The notes: generated from the sequence alone by a model not told the origin. A stretch of 64,000 nucleotides of DNA from Algoriphagus ratkowskyi (GCF_002150505.1 NZ_MSSV01000016.1:107794-171793); one strand, 5' to 3'; positions 18,381 through 27,991 are shown, counted from the first letter of the stretch. Made by a program: numbers and translations.

Positions 18381-19892
18381 TTATAGGAATAAATTTGAAG
18401 CTATTGTTTGTGCCTCCTCAAAACTCTGATACCCACAAATCACTCCTTCAAAATCTTCCAAATTACCTAGATGGGATAAAGCCAAAGGATTTCCAAAATG
18501 CACTAAAATGCAAGATTTGGATTGGGCTAGCTTCTTAATTTCATACAATGTCTTGTCGTCCATACCGAATTGATTCAATGGCTTGTGAGAGGGGAGAAAA
18601 AGGGAAATGATAACTTTTTCAGCGCTTTCAATTGGAGTTTTTGAAAGGTTTAAGCCATACTTCTGAATTAGATTTTTGGAGAAAGTTGATTCTAGCTGTC
18701 CGTAATAACTCTGATGGATAAGTTTCCCTTCATCCGCCAAACGTTGCAATTCTTCGGAGTCAATGGTTCCATAAATTACCGATACATACTCAGAAGCCAA
18801 TTTAGATTGAAGTTCAGAATGACTTTCCCAGTCGAATTCAGGAGCTTCTAGATTATTCGATCCTAAGACTCCAAGCTGCTCTTTCAATTTCTGGATTTTC
18901 TCAAAAATCACATTAATTTGTTCCTCAGATGCATTCTCAGAAATTTGTTCAATTCCTTCTTTCACATGATCTGAAAAACAAAGAATATCATTTCCTGCAT
19001 GAAAGGCTACCCATTCCAATTGACCTGGAGTAGAGAATAAATCTGCTACAGCTTTCATATTTAAGGCATCGGAAATAACCAATCCTTTGAAGCCCATTTC
19101 AACTTTGAGCAAGTCGGTAATAATTTCCCTTGAGATGCTAGAAGCTATTTCTTTTCCGCCAGATAACGCTGGAGCGGCCAAATGCCCCACCATAATCATC
19201 TCCACTCCTTGATCTATTCCATATTGAAAAGGCAAAAGCTCTTCAGCTAAAAGTTCTGCCTTGTTCTTTTGAATCACAGGTAAACCCAAATGAGAATCCG
19301 TCTGTGTATCTCCATGTCCGGGGAAATGCTTCAAACAAGCGCCTATTCCTGCCTTTTTCATGCCTTGATACATGGCTACTGAATTTTCGGCGACTTGCTG
19401 TGGATTTGTCCCAAATGATCTATAGCCAATCACGGGATTATTCGGATTGGTATTTACATCTGAGCAGGGAGCAAGATTCAGATGAACTCCAGCCCCTTTC
19501 ATATCCAAACCCATTCTATACCCAACCTCTTCTATCAGTTCTAGAGCGTTTTCTTTGATGGCACCAAGAGTAATGGCAAAAGGGTACTGAGGGGTTTTTT
19601 CTATTCGCATCGCCAAGCCATATTCTCCATCTATGCTAATGAGCAAAGGAGTTTTTGAAATAGCCTGATAGCGATTAATCAGCCCTATCATTTTCTCCAA
19701 AGTACCACTGACATCCAGAACTTCAGCACGCTTTTCGAAGTTGGCAGCAGCGGAATGGCGGCTATGAAAGAAAGTCAATCCACCAATTTCCTGCTCTAGG
19801 ATCAAAGAATCAATTAACTGATAGTTTTCCTCCGTATCATGGATAAATGCGGCAGGAGAGAAGCATTGTGCTATTTTTTGGTTTAGATTCAT
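18381..19892 (-). CDS. nagZ: Glycoside hydrolase family 3, beta-N-acetylhexosaminidase (NagZ-like)
   Basis: A 503-residue GH3 enzyme. The NagZ signature KHFPGHGDTQTDSH (188-201) holds the catalytic Asp199/His201 dyad; the nucleophile is Asp275 in VISDALNMKAV. The C-terminal part (about 350-503) is an extra domain beyond single-domain NagZ of Gram-negatives. There is no signal peptide, so a cytoplasmic enzyme that removes GlcNAc from GlcNAc-anhydroMurNAc muropeptides is likely. It is the last gene on the strand carrying amidase, GHL10, GNAT and an AmpG-like importer, fitting a peptidoglycan-recycling operon, although 199 bases with a repeat separate it from the importer gene. Confidence 0.88.
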   Translation of the reverse strand: MNLNQKIAQCFSPAAFIHDTEENYQLIDSLILEQEIGGLTFFHSRHSAAANFEKRAEVLDVSGTLEKMIGLINRYQAISKTPLLISIDGEYGLAMRIEKTPQYPFAITLGAIKENALELIEEVGYRMGLDMKGAGVHLNLAPCSDVNTNPNNPVIGYRSFGTNPQQVAENSVAMYQGMKKAGIGACLKHFPGHGDTQTDSHLGLPVIQKNKAELLAEELLPFQYGIDQGVEMIMVGHLAAPALSGGKEIASSISREIITDLLKVEMGFKGLVISDALNMKAVADLFSTPGQLEWVAFHAGNDILCFSDHVKEGIEQISENASEEQINVIFEKIQKLKEQLGVLGSNNLEAPEFDWESHSELQSKLASEYVSVIYGTIDSEELQRLADEGKLIHQSYYGQLESTFSKNLIQKYGLNLSKTPIESAEKVIISLFLPSHKPLNQFGMDDKTLYEIKKLAQSKSCILVHFGNPLALSHLGNLEDFEGVICGYQSFEEAQTIASNLFL

Positions 19893-19917
19893 AGCTTATT
19901 ATTTAGTAGATGTTCAC

Positions 19918-20070
19918 CGAACTTCATTATTCATCATTCGGCGTTCAACATTCGACATTACAGATTTTTAGAGAAATTAAAGCGGTTTTTCCATTCCTAT
20001 TTGAGTCAGTTATCTACTTAGATATTGAAATAATGAATGATGAATGTTGAATTTCGAATAATGAAGATTA
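19918..20070. repeat. Interrupted inverted repeat of ATTC-rich units between two genes
   Basis: The left side reads CTTCATTATTC then ATCATTCGGCGTTCAACATTCGA (in two parts at about 19921-19955); the right side carries ATGAATGATGAATGTTGAA and GAATAATGAAG (about 20035-20066), the reverse complement with differences. This kind of short iterated repeat is often seen between genes in Bacteroidota. It may fold in RNA between the transporter and the GH3 gene. Confidence 0.55.
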
Positions 20071-20091
20071 GAAGGTTGAAGTAAAAGGAAG

Positions 20092-21357
20092 TTATTCCAT
20101 TTTCTTTCCAAACTCCCTCGGATATTTCACACTTGCAGCGATTGCCAGCGCGGGGATCATAGCTATTCCCACCCAGATAAAGAATCCAGTGTAACCTAGA
20201 TACTCTTGAATATATCCAGAAAGCATTCCTGGCAGCATCATTCCCATAGCCATAAAGCCTGTTGCCAAGGCATAATGGGAGGTTTTAAATAGTCCCTCCG
20301 CGAGATAAATCAAGAAAATCATGTAAGCCGCAAATCCAAACCCGTATCCGAATTGCTCGAGGACCACTACAGCTCCTACATAGATTATATTCTCAGGTTG
20401 GAAGTGGGATAGCGCTATATAAAGCAAGTTTGGAAGATTGAGAGAAAGTGCCATTGGGATCATCCACTTACCCAATCCGTGACGAGAAATTGCAATACCT
20501 CCTAAGATCCCACCAAGAAGCAATGCGATCACTCCAACTGTCCCATACATAAAGCCTACCTCAGAGGTACTCAGTTCCAATCCACCGGTTTGTCTTTCTT
20601 CCAATAAAAAAGGAGCTGCCATTTTCACTAATTGAGATTCACCAAGACGATAGAGTAGGACGAAAGCCAGCGAAATTCCAATGTTTTTCTTTGTGAAAAA
20701 AGAGCTGAATACTTTTCCGAAACTTGCCTCACGATCAGTTTTTACGGTTGATTCTTCCTCAACTTTTGGCGTAGAATAGAAATTGATTGCAGTTAATATA
20801 AGCATCAATCCTCCCACGATAATCATGGTGTATGACCATGCTTTGGTATTATCCCCAAGACTTGTCTCGAAATATCCAGCCACCATCACGATCAATCCTT
20901 GTCCCGTGATCATACCGATTCTATAGAACGTTCCTCGTAATCCCACGAAGAAAGACTGTTGATCTGGTTTTAAAGCGATCAGATACATGCCATCAGAGGC
21001 AATATCATTGGTGGCGGAAGCAAATGCTCCCATCCAGAAAAATGCTAAAGTCATGAAGAAAAAGCTATTTCCGGAGGTAGTAAGTCCTACACCAAGAAAA
21101 ACAAGAGAGAGGATGAACTGCATACTTAGAAACCATTTTCTCTTGGTACCAAAAAGATCAATAATCGGGCTCCAAATCGGCTTGATCACCCAAGGAAGAT
21201 AAAGTAAACTGGTATACAGACCGATGTCTGCATTAGAAACTCCCAGCTGTTTGTACATGATCACGGAGACTACAATGATGACGATGTAGGGAACCCCTTC
21301 CGTCATATACAGCGAAGGAATCCATATCCACGGACTTTTTTTAGGGGATTTGCTCAT
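20092..21357 (-). CDS. MFS transporter of the AmpG (muropeptide permease) type
   Basis: A 421-residue inner-membrane protein with about twelve predicted membrane helices. The start PWIWIPSLYMTEGVPYIVI and the segment LGVSNADIGLYTSLLYLPWVIKPIWSPIID are characteristic of AmpG-like major facilitator proteins. It should bring anhydromuropeptides or similar glycopeptides into the cytoplasm for NagZ. The ATG overlaps the stop of the preceding GNAT gene by four bases (ATGA), so they are translationally coupled. The genes upstream, an amidase and a GHL10 hydrolase, would make its substrate. The precise substrate is inferred from context. Confidence 0.85.
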   Translation of the reverse strand: MSKSPKKSPWIWIPSLYMTEGVPYIVIIVVSVIMYKQLGVSNADIGLYTSLLYLPWVIKPIWSPIIDLFGTKRKWFLSMQFILSLVFLGVGLTTSGNSFFFMTLAFFWMGAFASATNDIASDGMYLIALKPDQQSFFVGLRGTFYRIGMITGQGLIVMVAGYFETSLGDNTKAWSYTMIIVGGLMLILTAINFYSTPKVEEESTVKTDREASFGKVFSSFFTKKNIGISLAFVLLYRLGESQLVKMAAPFLLEERQTGGLELSTSEVGFMYGTVGVIALLLGGILGGIAISRHGLGKWMIPMALSLNLPNLLYIALSHFQPENIIYVGAVVVLEQFGYGFGFAAYMIFLIYLAEGLFKTSHYALATGFMAMGMMLPGMLSGYIQEYLGYTGFFIWVGIAMIPALAIAASVKYPREFGKKME

Positions 21358-21833
21358 GATTTGCGGAGCAGATTTTCATAAATACTGATTTCTGATCCTT
21401 CTATTACTTTAGCATTAACCATTTTTTTGTAAAATTCTTCTGGCCCAACTCCGCCAATAATTGCATAGGCATAACCCATTTCTCTCATGGATTCCAATGA
21501 TTTAATCAGCAATATTTTGCCTAAACCTTTTCCTCTTTCGGATTCCAGAGTTCCTGTGGGACCAAAGAAATTGCGAGCCGTACTTTCATAGCAGGCAAAT
21601 CCTAATATCTCATTTCCTCGTTGCGCTAGCCAACAAGCTACTGGTTGACGGCTAAAGGCTACCTCTAGCTCAGATTTCCAATATTCTCCAAAATGCTCCC
21701 AAACCCAAGCGCTTACGATGTGCTTTTCTGGAGCAATTGCTCTGCGAAAGACAATCTTCTCGGTTTTCAATAGCCGTGCTTCTTCGAGAGAAATATCTGG
21801 CAAACCGATTAATTTGACAAGCATGTCTTTCAT
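21354..21833 (-). CDS. GNAT family acetyltransferase in the cell-wall recycling operon
   Basis: A 159-residue GNAT protein, cytoplasmic. The acetyl-CoA loop reads ESERGKGLGKILLIKSLESM (about 97-116), a good match to the R/Q-x-x-G-x-G/A motif; the following strand (YAYAIIGGVGPEEFYKK) completes motif A/B. It sits between the GHL10 hydrolase (10-base gap) and the AmpG-like importer (four-base overlap), so it is clearly part of that operon. The acceptor is unknown; an amino sugar or muropeptide amine is a reasonable inference from the context. No close named family was recognised. Confidence 0.8.
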   Translation of the reverse strand: MKDMLVKLIGLPDISLEEARLLKTEKIVFRRAIAPEKHIVSAWVWEHFGEYWKSELEVAFSRQPVACWLAQRGNEILGFACYESTARNFFGPTGTLESERGKGLGKILLIKSLESMREMGYAYAIIGGVGPEEFYKKMVNAKVIEGSEISIYENLLRKS

Positions 21834-21843
21834 AGGAGAGAGT

Positions 21844-23478
21844 TTAAGGGATTTGGTACACTTGAGTTTGGACGATTCTACCGTAATGATCGATCCAACG
21901 GATGGCGAGATATTTTGTATTCAAACTTTCTACTTCCAACGTTCTGGCTCTCAACCCTCCCACCCAGACTGGATGAATTTCGGCTGTTGACAATAAGCTT
22001 AGATCATTAGCACCTTGAATCAATGCATAGCGAATAGCAGGGTCAAGTGGTCGATCCATCGTGATTTTAGTAGAAACTGCATTTGCCTCAACGCTAAATA
22101 CAACCGGCGTATCGATAATGGATGTAGTTTTTGGTTGAAAAGCTGGAGGCAGGGTAGGCTCGTTATACAATTCACTTTTCAACAGTTGAGCGATATCCTG
22201 ATTTTTGATTTTCATGGATTTCGCTGAGAAAAAGGCATTTCCCTGAATAGTAGGAAGTGTACGGGTATAGGATATTTGTGAGTTAATCTCACGAGGATTA
22301 TTCCAAGCTACATCAGAGTCTTCACGGATTTTATATGGACCATTACCAATATAGACATTTGTGTTGTAGTGGTTTTTTGCCCACCAGTCGTTCAGCGTTT
22401 TGTGTGAAGCTAGTTTGTGATCCATGCTCCAGTAGAGTTGTGGAAGCATGTAATCTACCCAACCATTTTTCATCCAAAGCAATACATCAGCATAGAGGTC
22501 ATCATAATTCGTCTGTCCAGCTCGAGTAGGGGATCCTTTTGGATCCATACTTTGATTTCTCCACACGCCAAAAGGCGATATACCAAACTGTACCCAAGGC
22601 TTACTTTGTTTGATTGTCTGATTCAACGCAAAAATCAACTGATTGACGTTATCTCTTCTCCAATCATCTTGGGATTGCCCCGGCTTTTTGTATTTGTCGT
22701 AAGTGGATTTATCAGGAAAATCCTGCTTTGCTATCTTATAAGGATAGAAATAGTCGTCAAAGTGAATTGCGTCAATGTCGTAATTGTCCACGATCTCCTT
22801 GATCACAGCTAATAGATGCGCTTTGACTTCTGGCAGCCCGGGGTTGAAATAATATTGGGTTCCGTATTTCAGCATCCAATTGCGATGCACGTTATAGGCA
22901 TGATCTGGACTTAGTCCTTCTGTGCTCAGGGTCATCGTGGCTCGATACGGATTTAGCCAAGCATGAAACTCTAAACCACGTGCATGAGATTCTTTGATCA
23001 TCCAAGTGAGTGGGTTTTCTTCGGTTTTCGGTGCTTGGCCTTGTTTACCAGTTAGATACTTAGACCATGGTGCCAAATTGCTTGGATAAAATGCGTCACC
23101 TGATGTTCTGACTTGGACGATTACTGCGTTGAAGTTCAGGTTTTTGTAGTAGTCTAAAAGCTCTAAGAAATCCCTCTTTTGTTTTTCGTAAGGCTCAGTT
23201 GAAGAAATGGGCCAATCAATATTTGCTACTGTGGCTATCCAAACTCCACGAAACTCTCTGGGCATTTCTGGCATTTGGAAGGTTAAAGGCTGCAGCGCAA
23301 CCGGAGTCATTGGTAAACTTTTGATTGGTAAGTTTGAGCCAGGGTTAGGAATTCCAGGAGTAGTTTTGATAGTGCCGGAAGGCCTGCCTCCAGAACCTGT
23401 ATTTTTCTGAGATTTACAGGCGGAAAATAGTAGGCCAAAGGCCAAAATAATAAAGAGATGCCTAGAAAAGGATTTCAT
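21844..23478 (-). CDS. GHL10 (DUF187) family glycoside hydrolase-like lipoprotein
   Basis: A 544-residue lipoprotein (lipobox LLFSA-C at about residue 20). After a Pro/Gly/Thr linker the GHL10 barrel begins REFRGVWIATVANIDWP; later come FNAVIVQVRTSGDAFYPS, LEFHAWLNPYRA, AIHFDDYFYPY and LPQLYWSMDH, the usual conserved strands with acidic residues. The family is thought to cleave glycans of the cell wall; some members act on denuded peptidoglycan. It lies between an amidase that would remove stem peptides and a recycling importer, which fits a peptidoglycan glycan-strand hydrolase in the periplasm. The spacing to both neighbours is 10 bases. Confidence 0.88.
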   Translation of the reverse strand: MKSFSRHLFIILAFGLLFSACKSQKNTGSGGRPSGTIKTTPGIPNPGSNLPIKSLPMTPVALQPLTFQMPEMPREFRGVWIATVANIDWPISSTEPYEKQKRDFLELLDYYKNLNFNAVIVQVRTSGDAFYPSNLAPWSKYLTGKQGQAPKTEENPLTWMIKESHARGLEFHAWLNPYRATMTLSTEGLSPDHAYNVHRNWMLKYGTQYYFNPGLPEVKAHLLAVIKEIVDNYDIDAIHFDDYFYPYKIAKQDFPDKSTYDKYKKPGQSQDDWRRDNVNQLIFALNQTIKQSKPWVQFGISPFGVWRNQSMDPKGSPTRAGQTNYDDLYADVLLWMKNGWVDYMLPQLYWSMDHKLASHKTLNDWWAKNHYNTNVYIGNGPYKIREDSDVAWNNPREINSQISYTRTLPTIQGNAFFSAKSMKIKNQDIAQLLKSELYNEPTLPPAFQPKTTSIIDTPVVFSVEANAVSTKITMDRPLDPAIRYALIQGANDLSLLSTAEIHPVWVGGLRARTLEVESLNTKYLAIRWIDHYGRIVQTQVYQIP

Positions 23479-23488
23479 AAATGGGTAA

Positions 23489-24172
23489 TCAGAGCGTTGG
23501 TAATGGTTTCAAATTTAAGTCGGAAAGGTTTTTTCGGAGCTTTTTCATAAACGAATCTCCTGGGTCAGTCTTGACGGTGCGATAGTCTGGATTGGCTTCT
23601 TTCCATAAGTCAGTGGATTGGAAATTTTGGTATTCATGATGACCGATCACGTAATCAATAGCATATTTTCTTTCCAGATATCTGATCAGTTCTTCATTTG
23701 CTTTTAGCTGATTTTTGGTCAAAGGCATATCATCACTACCTATATTTTCTATGCCTATTGCCAGATAATTCAATCCAATTGTATGTCTGGCGAAGGTGGT
23801 GTCCGGCAACAGTCTAAAAATCGTGCCGTCTCGATCAATCAGGAACTGGCTAGAAACATTAAGATTGCTTGCACCTGTCAAATCAGCTCTTCCTTCCAAA
23901 GTTGGAGGATTGAACACATCAAAAGTGAGTTCAATATTATCAATTGCAGTCCAGTGAACAACCACAATTTTGGGATCAATTGATGCAGTTTTCTGAACCA
24001 AACCATGTCGTTCTTTTAAGTAATCAAGCGAAAGGTCTTCTCTCTCTTGGTTCCAAGTGATGGGCTTGTCAATAATTCTAAAGGTGGATTTGGAACTACA
24101 TGAACTTTGTAATACTGAGAGGATAAAGAATGCGAGTAGTGTGAGAATAGTATTTAAGGACTTGAACTTCAT
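23489..24172 (-). CDS. N-acetylmuramoyl-L-alanine amidase, lipoprotein (Amidase_2)
   Basis: A 227-residue lipoprotein (signal LSVLQSS-C at about residue 25) with a type-2 amidase/PGRP domain. The zinc histidines are visible: VVHWTA, FARHTIGLNYLAIGIENIG and, at the far side, IGHHEYQ; the DPG close to the end (VKTDPGDSF) is the usual last zinc motif. It would cut the bond between MurNAc and L-alanine in the periplasm. It is the first gene of the five-gene recycling set on the minus strand, with its start 187 bases from the divergent DeoR regulator. Confidence 0.9.
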   Translation of the reverse strand: MKFKSLNTILTLLAFFILSVLQSSCSSKSTFRIIDKPITWNQEREDLSLDYLKERHGLVQKTASIDPKIVVVHWTAIDNIELTFDVFNPPTLEGRADLTGASNLNVSSQFLIDRDGTIFRLLPDTTFARHTIGLNYLAIGIENIGSDDMPLTKNQLKANEELIRYLERKYAIDYVIGHHEYQNFQSTDLWKEANPDYRTVKTDPGDSFMKKLRKNLSDLNLKPLPTL

Positions 24173-24358
24173 TGTGTTTGAGCTAATTGGATCTTAACAT
24201 GCAGAGAGAGCTGCATTGTTTTTCACAGCTAAACTACCCAGAATATAGGAAGATAGAGAAGGAACTCTCGCTATTTTTTGCCAGTAATTCCAATTCACGA
24301 TTAATTTTGCAAGTTTTTGCTGTTTTTGTTAGATTCCCCAATCTGAATTATTTATTCC

Positions 24359-25108
24359 ATGCTGAAAGAAGAAAGACAGAAGTACATTTTGGATCAAGTA
24401 CACCTGCATCATAGAGTCTTACTTAATGATCTATCAGACTCATTAAATGTGTCTATAGATACCGTAAGGCGGGATGTGAAAGAGCTGGATCATGAGAAAA
24501 AGCTCAAGAAAGTCCATGGAGGTGCGACCTCTTTTGGCTTTATGACTTTCACCAAGGACGATGGAAACATCTACCTTAAATCAAAGAAAATATCTATTGC
24601 TGAGAAGACAATTTCCTTGCTTTCAGATGGTCAAGTGATCCTAATGAGTGGGGGCACGACTAATATGGAGGTGGCGAAGTTGATCCCGAAAAAGTTGGAA
24701 CTGACAGTGTTTACCCCAAGTCTTCATGTGGCTATGGCCTTGCTGGATCATGAAAATGTAGAGGTGATTTTCTTGGGAGGCAAGCTTTTGCACGACGCCA
24801 AATTCGCAGTGGGAGGAACTGTGGTAAATGCCCTTTCTCAACTTCGAGTAGATATGTGCATTCTCGGAACCGGCTATCTGGATGCTAAGTTTGGCCTGAC
24901 GGAATTTGATTGGGAAGTGATTCAAGTCAAGCAGGCTATGATCAGAGCTGCAAAGAAGACGGTAATTTTGACTGTGTCGGATAAGCTTCACTCCGTGCAA
25001 AAGTACAAGACCTGTGATATGACGGCCGTACACACCTTGGTGACTGAGCTTGATCCATCCGATCCGTTATTGGATACGTTTAGGCCGTTTGAATTGGTGT
25101 TGGTTTGA
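24359..25108 (+). CDS. DeoR family transcriptional regulator
   Basis: A 249-residue DeoR/GlpR-type regulator. The N-terminal winged helix contains the family signature in LNDLSDSLNVSIDTVRRDVKEL with the following LKKVHGGA (about 20-56). The C-terminal sensor has SGGTTNMEVAKLIP, GGKLLHDAKFAVGG and VDMCILGTGYLD, and a conserved Lys near KKTVILTVSDK, as in sugar-phosphate sensing members. It is transcribed divergently from the amidase of the peptidoglycan-recycling operon and is the best candidate for its repressor, perhaps responding to an amino-sugar phosphate. No operator could be picked out with confidence. Confidence 0.9.
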   Translation: MLKEERQKYILDQVHLHHRVLLNDLSDSLNVSIDTVRRDVKELDHEKKLKKVHGGATSFGFMTFTKDDGNIYLKSKKISIAEKTISLLSDGQVILMSGGTTNMEVAKLIPKKLELTVFTPSLHVAMALLDHENVEVIFLGGKLLHDAKFAVGGTVVNALSQLRVDMCILGTGYLDAKFGLTEFDWEVIQVKQAMIRAAKKTVILTVSDKLHSVQKYKTCDMTAVHTLVTELDPSDPLLDTFRPFELVLV

Positions 25109-25280
25109 AAGAACAAAAGATTTAATGCGGTATTTCAAAACCTCGAAGTGGTGAAATTATTCTAGAGATAGATAAAGGTAAAATGCATTTTAAAACCCTG
25201 AAAGAATGATTTTTTTCTTGAAATGGACTAATATGAATATTGCGACTTCCTTACAATCCTTCGTGATCTTCGGGGCTGAA

Positions 25281-25324
25281 AAGCACAAAAAAACCTCTCA
25301 GAAATGAGAGGTTTTTTTGTGCTT
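25281..25324. terminator. Strong bidirectional terminator between convergent genes
   Basis: Perfect 20-bp stem (25281-25300 with 25305-25324) and a GAAA tetraloop. It has A7/T7 runs inside the stem so that it serves both the DeoR gene and the HMA gene. Confidence 0.92.
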
Positions 25325-25327
25325 ATA

Positions 25328-25684
25328 TTAATTATCCTTTTTCTTAGGAACGTCATCATCATGCGCGCCATCCTTACAGCATTCATCCAATTTTGCATAA
25401 GCTTTTGGATCACGCTTGAGAGAATCAGCATGGTAGCCGACCATAGTGACGCGCTTTCTGAGCTTTTCTGGATCTGTTTTTGAATCCAGATAAGCGATGT
25501 TCAAGACCTTAGTTTCAAGGTCTAGGTTAACAGATTTAACTCCTTTTTCGAAGGTGAGATCTTTTTCTAAGGTCTCTTTACACATCTCGCAAATCGCTGA
25601 TGTTTTGATCCCTATAGTTTTTACTTGAGCTTGTGCTGCAAATGCAAAAGCGGCAATAAAGAAAGTTAAGATTAGCTTTTTCAT
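25328..25684 (-). CDS. Exported heavy-metal-associated (HMA) domain protein
   Basis: A 118-residue periplasmic protein: signal peptide to about residue 20 (AFAAQA-Q), then an HMA fold with the metal site ICEMCKETLE (Cys32, Cys35) and the second half TDPEKLRKRVTMVGYHAD. A tail with CC and HDDD (DECCKDGAHDDDVPKKK) may also bind metal. It likely binds copper or a similar soft metal. It is 93 bases after a TonB-dependent receptor on the same strand and near an HYC_CC_PP protein, forming a metal-related cluster. Direction of transport is unknown. Confidence 0.85.
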   Translation of the reverse strand: MKKLILTFFIAAFAFAAQAQVKTIGIKTSAICEMCKETLEKDLTFEKGVKSVNLDLETKVLNIAYLDSKTDPEKLRKRVTMVGYHADSLKRDPKAYAKLDECCKDGAHDDDVPKKKDN

Positions 25685-25777
25685 AAGTTTGTATTTATTC
25701 GTTTAAAGTTCATACCTGCTTTAAGACAGGGTAAATATTTGTCTGACTGTGTAGTGCTTGTTTTTCAGACAAGCACT

Positions 25778-27991
25778 TTAATTTATTTTATACCTGATAC
25801 CAGTGTAGATAACTCTGCCAGCTATAGGTCCCCAAGTCATGGAAGCATCGAAATTTGAGCCAAAGGGATTTTCAGGGTCTATGATAGGATTTGCTTGTTT
25901 GAAATTTAGAATATTTTCTCCACCTAAATAGATGCTTCCCCATCGAAACCCGCGACTTACTTGGGCATTCATCATGAAGAAATCAGGTGACTCATTAGGT
26001 TGTTGAAATTCCACTGGACTTTCTTCTGTATTAGGAATTCTCATCGGTCCATTCCAGTTCAAGGTCATATCAGCTTTCCACTTATCATATAGCGTTGCAT
26101 AAGAAAGGTTTAGGAAGAAGCGATCCTGACTTTGTAGGGGAATCTGCTGAAGAATTCCATTGGTAGTCATCATCATCTCATAATGCTTGTATGCAGCTTT
26201 GGCTTCAAGCCTTTCTGCGATAGGATAGCTCGCTTCTATCTGGAAACTATTTGCAAAGGAACCACTATGAAGGTTGTTGATCACAAGCAATTCTGAACTT
26301 ACATCACGATCATAGACCAATTGATTTATGAAATCTGTGTAGAAATAGTCAGCAACAAGTGTTAATGGGCGATCATCAACTAGAAAGCTTCCCGCCACGC
26401 TGACCCCTGTATTCCAAGACTCCTCTGGCCTAAGTTCCGCGTTGAAGACCAACTGTCGTGCTGAGATCCAAACTGAGCTATTTTCCATCAGCGCATTTGG
26501 TGTTCTATAGCCTTTGCCTACAGAACCTCTCAAAGTCCAATTTGGAGTAAATTCCCATCTAGCGTGAACTCTAGGCGTGAAATATGTTCCGAAGAGATTA
26601 TGAAAATCCGTTCTAGCTCCAGCTACTACTGTGATTCTATCATTTGGGATATAATTGTACTCGAAGAATAGGCCAGGAACCTTTTCGGTTCTATACATCG
26701 CTGTATCCAGTCCTGCTGGTGTATTGGAATCGAAAGATTCATCAAAGTCATCGTACAGAAAGCTTGCGCCAGTTTTGTATTGATGAAAGCTGGAACCGAG
26801 CACATTTTGGTAGATGAAGTTTGCGTAAGCAGTTTTTTCTGTTCCCTGGTAGATTCGTCTTCCTGCTCCTCCATTGAAATCCTGATAGGATAATGAGTAC
26901 TGAAAGCCCCAGCTTTGAGTGGGTTTTTCTGGATAAATCATACCCAGTTTGCCAAATATCTCTGCTTTTCGAGTGTCCATTTCGTATCCATACATGCTGC
27001 TGCTAGCTAGATCACTGTTGAAGCCAAATCCCTTTTGACCACCCGCATTGTCGGACATAAACAGGTTGACACCGATCTGGGCCATAAATCGATCCCCCTC
27101 ATATTTGTATCGATTAAGTAAATTCAGCTGTCGAGCTTTTGGCACATCCATAAAACCGTCGTCATTGCCGTCGATTTCTGAACTTAGATTACTAGCGTGA
27201 AATAGTACGCCAGAGCTCCATTTTTCACTAATGGGAATCTGATGATTTGCATTAACTTCCATCCTTCCAAAAGAATTTAGGTAGCCATTGAGGTACCAAG
27301 TGTCCATGGATTCTGGTTTGAATAAGTCTACGTTGATCTGCCCTGTCATGGATTCGTAGCCATTGATCACAGATCCCGCACCTTTACCTACATCGATTGA
27401 TTGGATCCACGTTCCTGGCACGAACATCATTCCTTGTCGGGAATTTAGGCCTCGGATATTAGGTATTCCTTCTCTGCTGATCAGCACATAGCGTCCATCT
27501 AGGCCCATCATTTGGATCATTTTGGTGCCAGTGACAGCATCTGCATAGGATACGTCCACAGAAGCGTTAGTTTCAAAACTCTCAGAGAGATTGCAACAGG
27601 CGGCTTTTTGAAGTTCGTTCTCACTGATCAGGATATTGAGAAAAGGAGCCTCATCTACTACAGACTCAGATCTCGCTCGAATAGTAACTCCTTCGAGTGC
27701 TTCACCACTTTCCTGAAGGATGATAAGCATGTCTTGCCCAAAAACTGGAGCCAAAGTATCTGCCTCATACCCGAGATAACTGATGACTAAACGGTCATTT
27801 TTCGCCACATTTTCTACCTCAAACTGTCCATCGATACTAGTGATGGCACCTTGTCGTTTAGCTAGAACTTTGATGCTAGCCCCAATTAAGGGCTCATTAG
27901 ATGCAGATTGCACTTTACCTTTTACGTTGCTTTGGGCAAATAAAAGAGCTGGCGCTAATACGCATGCTATAAATAGTGTTGTACGTAACAT
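25778..27991 (-). CDS. TonB-dependent outer membrane receptor, metal-cluster associated
   Basis: A 737-residue receptor: signal peptide (ALLFA-Q), an N-terminal carboxypeptidase-regulatory-like domain (VKGKVQSASNEPLIGASI..., about 22-110), then a plug domain and a 22-strand barrel to the C-terminal YTGIRYKIN. The plug has the unusual stretch ELQKAACCNLSESFETNASVDV with a CC pair, seen in receptors that sit next to HMA and HYC_CC_PP genes in Bacteroidota. It probably imports a metal or metal complex, with copper a fair guess. It lies 63 bases downstream of the HYC_CC_PP gene on the same strand and is followed by the HMA gene. Confidence 0.88.
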   Translation of the reverse strand: MLRTTLFIACVLAPALLFAQSNVKGKVQSASNEPLIGASIKVLAKRQGAITSIDGQFEVENVAKNDRLVISYLGYEADTLAPVFGQDMLIILQESGEALEGVTIRARSESVVDEAPFLNILISENELQKAACCNLSESFETNASVDVSYADAVTGTKMIQMMGLDGRYVLISREGIPNIRGLNSRQGMMFVPGTWIQSIDVGKGAGSVINGYESMTGQINVDLFKPESMDTWYLNGYLNSFGRMEVNANHQIPISEKWSSGVLFHASNLSSEIDGNDDGFMDVPKARQLNLLNRYKYEGDRFMAQIGVNLFMSDNAGGQKGFGFNSDLASSSMYGYEMDTRKAEIFGKLGMIYPEKPTQSWGFQYSLSYQDFNGGAGRRIYQGTEKTAYANFIYQNVLGSSFHQYKTGASFLYDDFDESFDSNTPAGLDTAMYRTEKVPGLFFEYNYIPNDRITVVAGARTDFHNLFGTYFTPRVHARWEFTPNWTLRGSVGKGYRTPNALMENSSVWISARQLVFNAELRPEESWNTGVSVAGSFLVDDRPLTLVADYFYTDFINQLVYDRDVSSELLVINNLHSGSFANSFQIEASYPIAERLEAKAAYKHYEMMMTTNGILQQIPLQSQDRFFLNLSYATLYDKWKADMTLNWNGPMRIPNTEESPVEFQQPNESPDFFMMNAQVSRGFRWGSIYLGGENILNFKQANPIIDPENPFGSNFDASMTWGPIAGRVIYTGIRYKIN

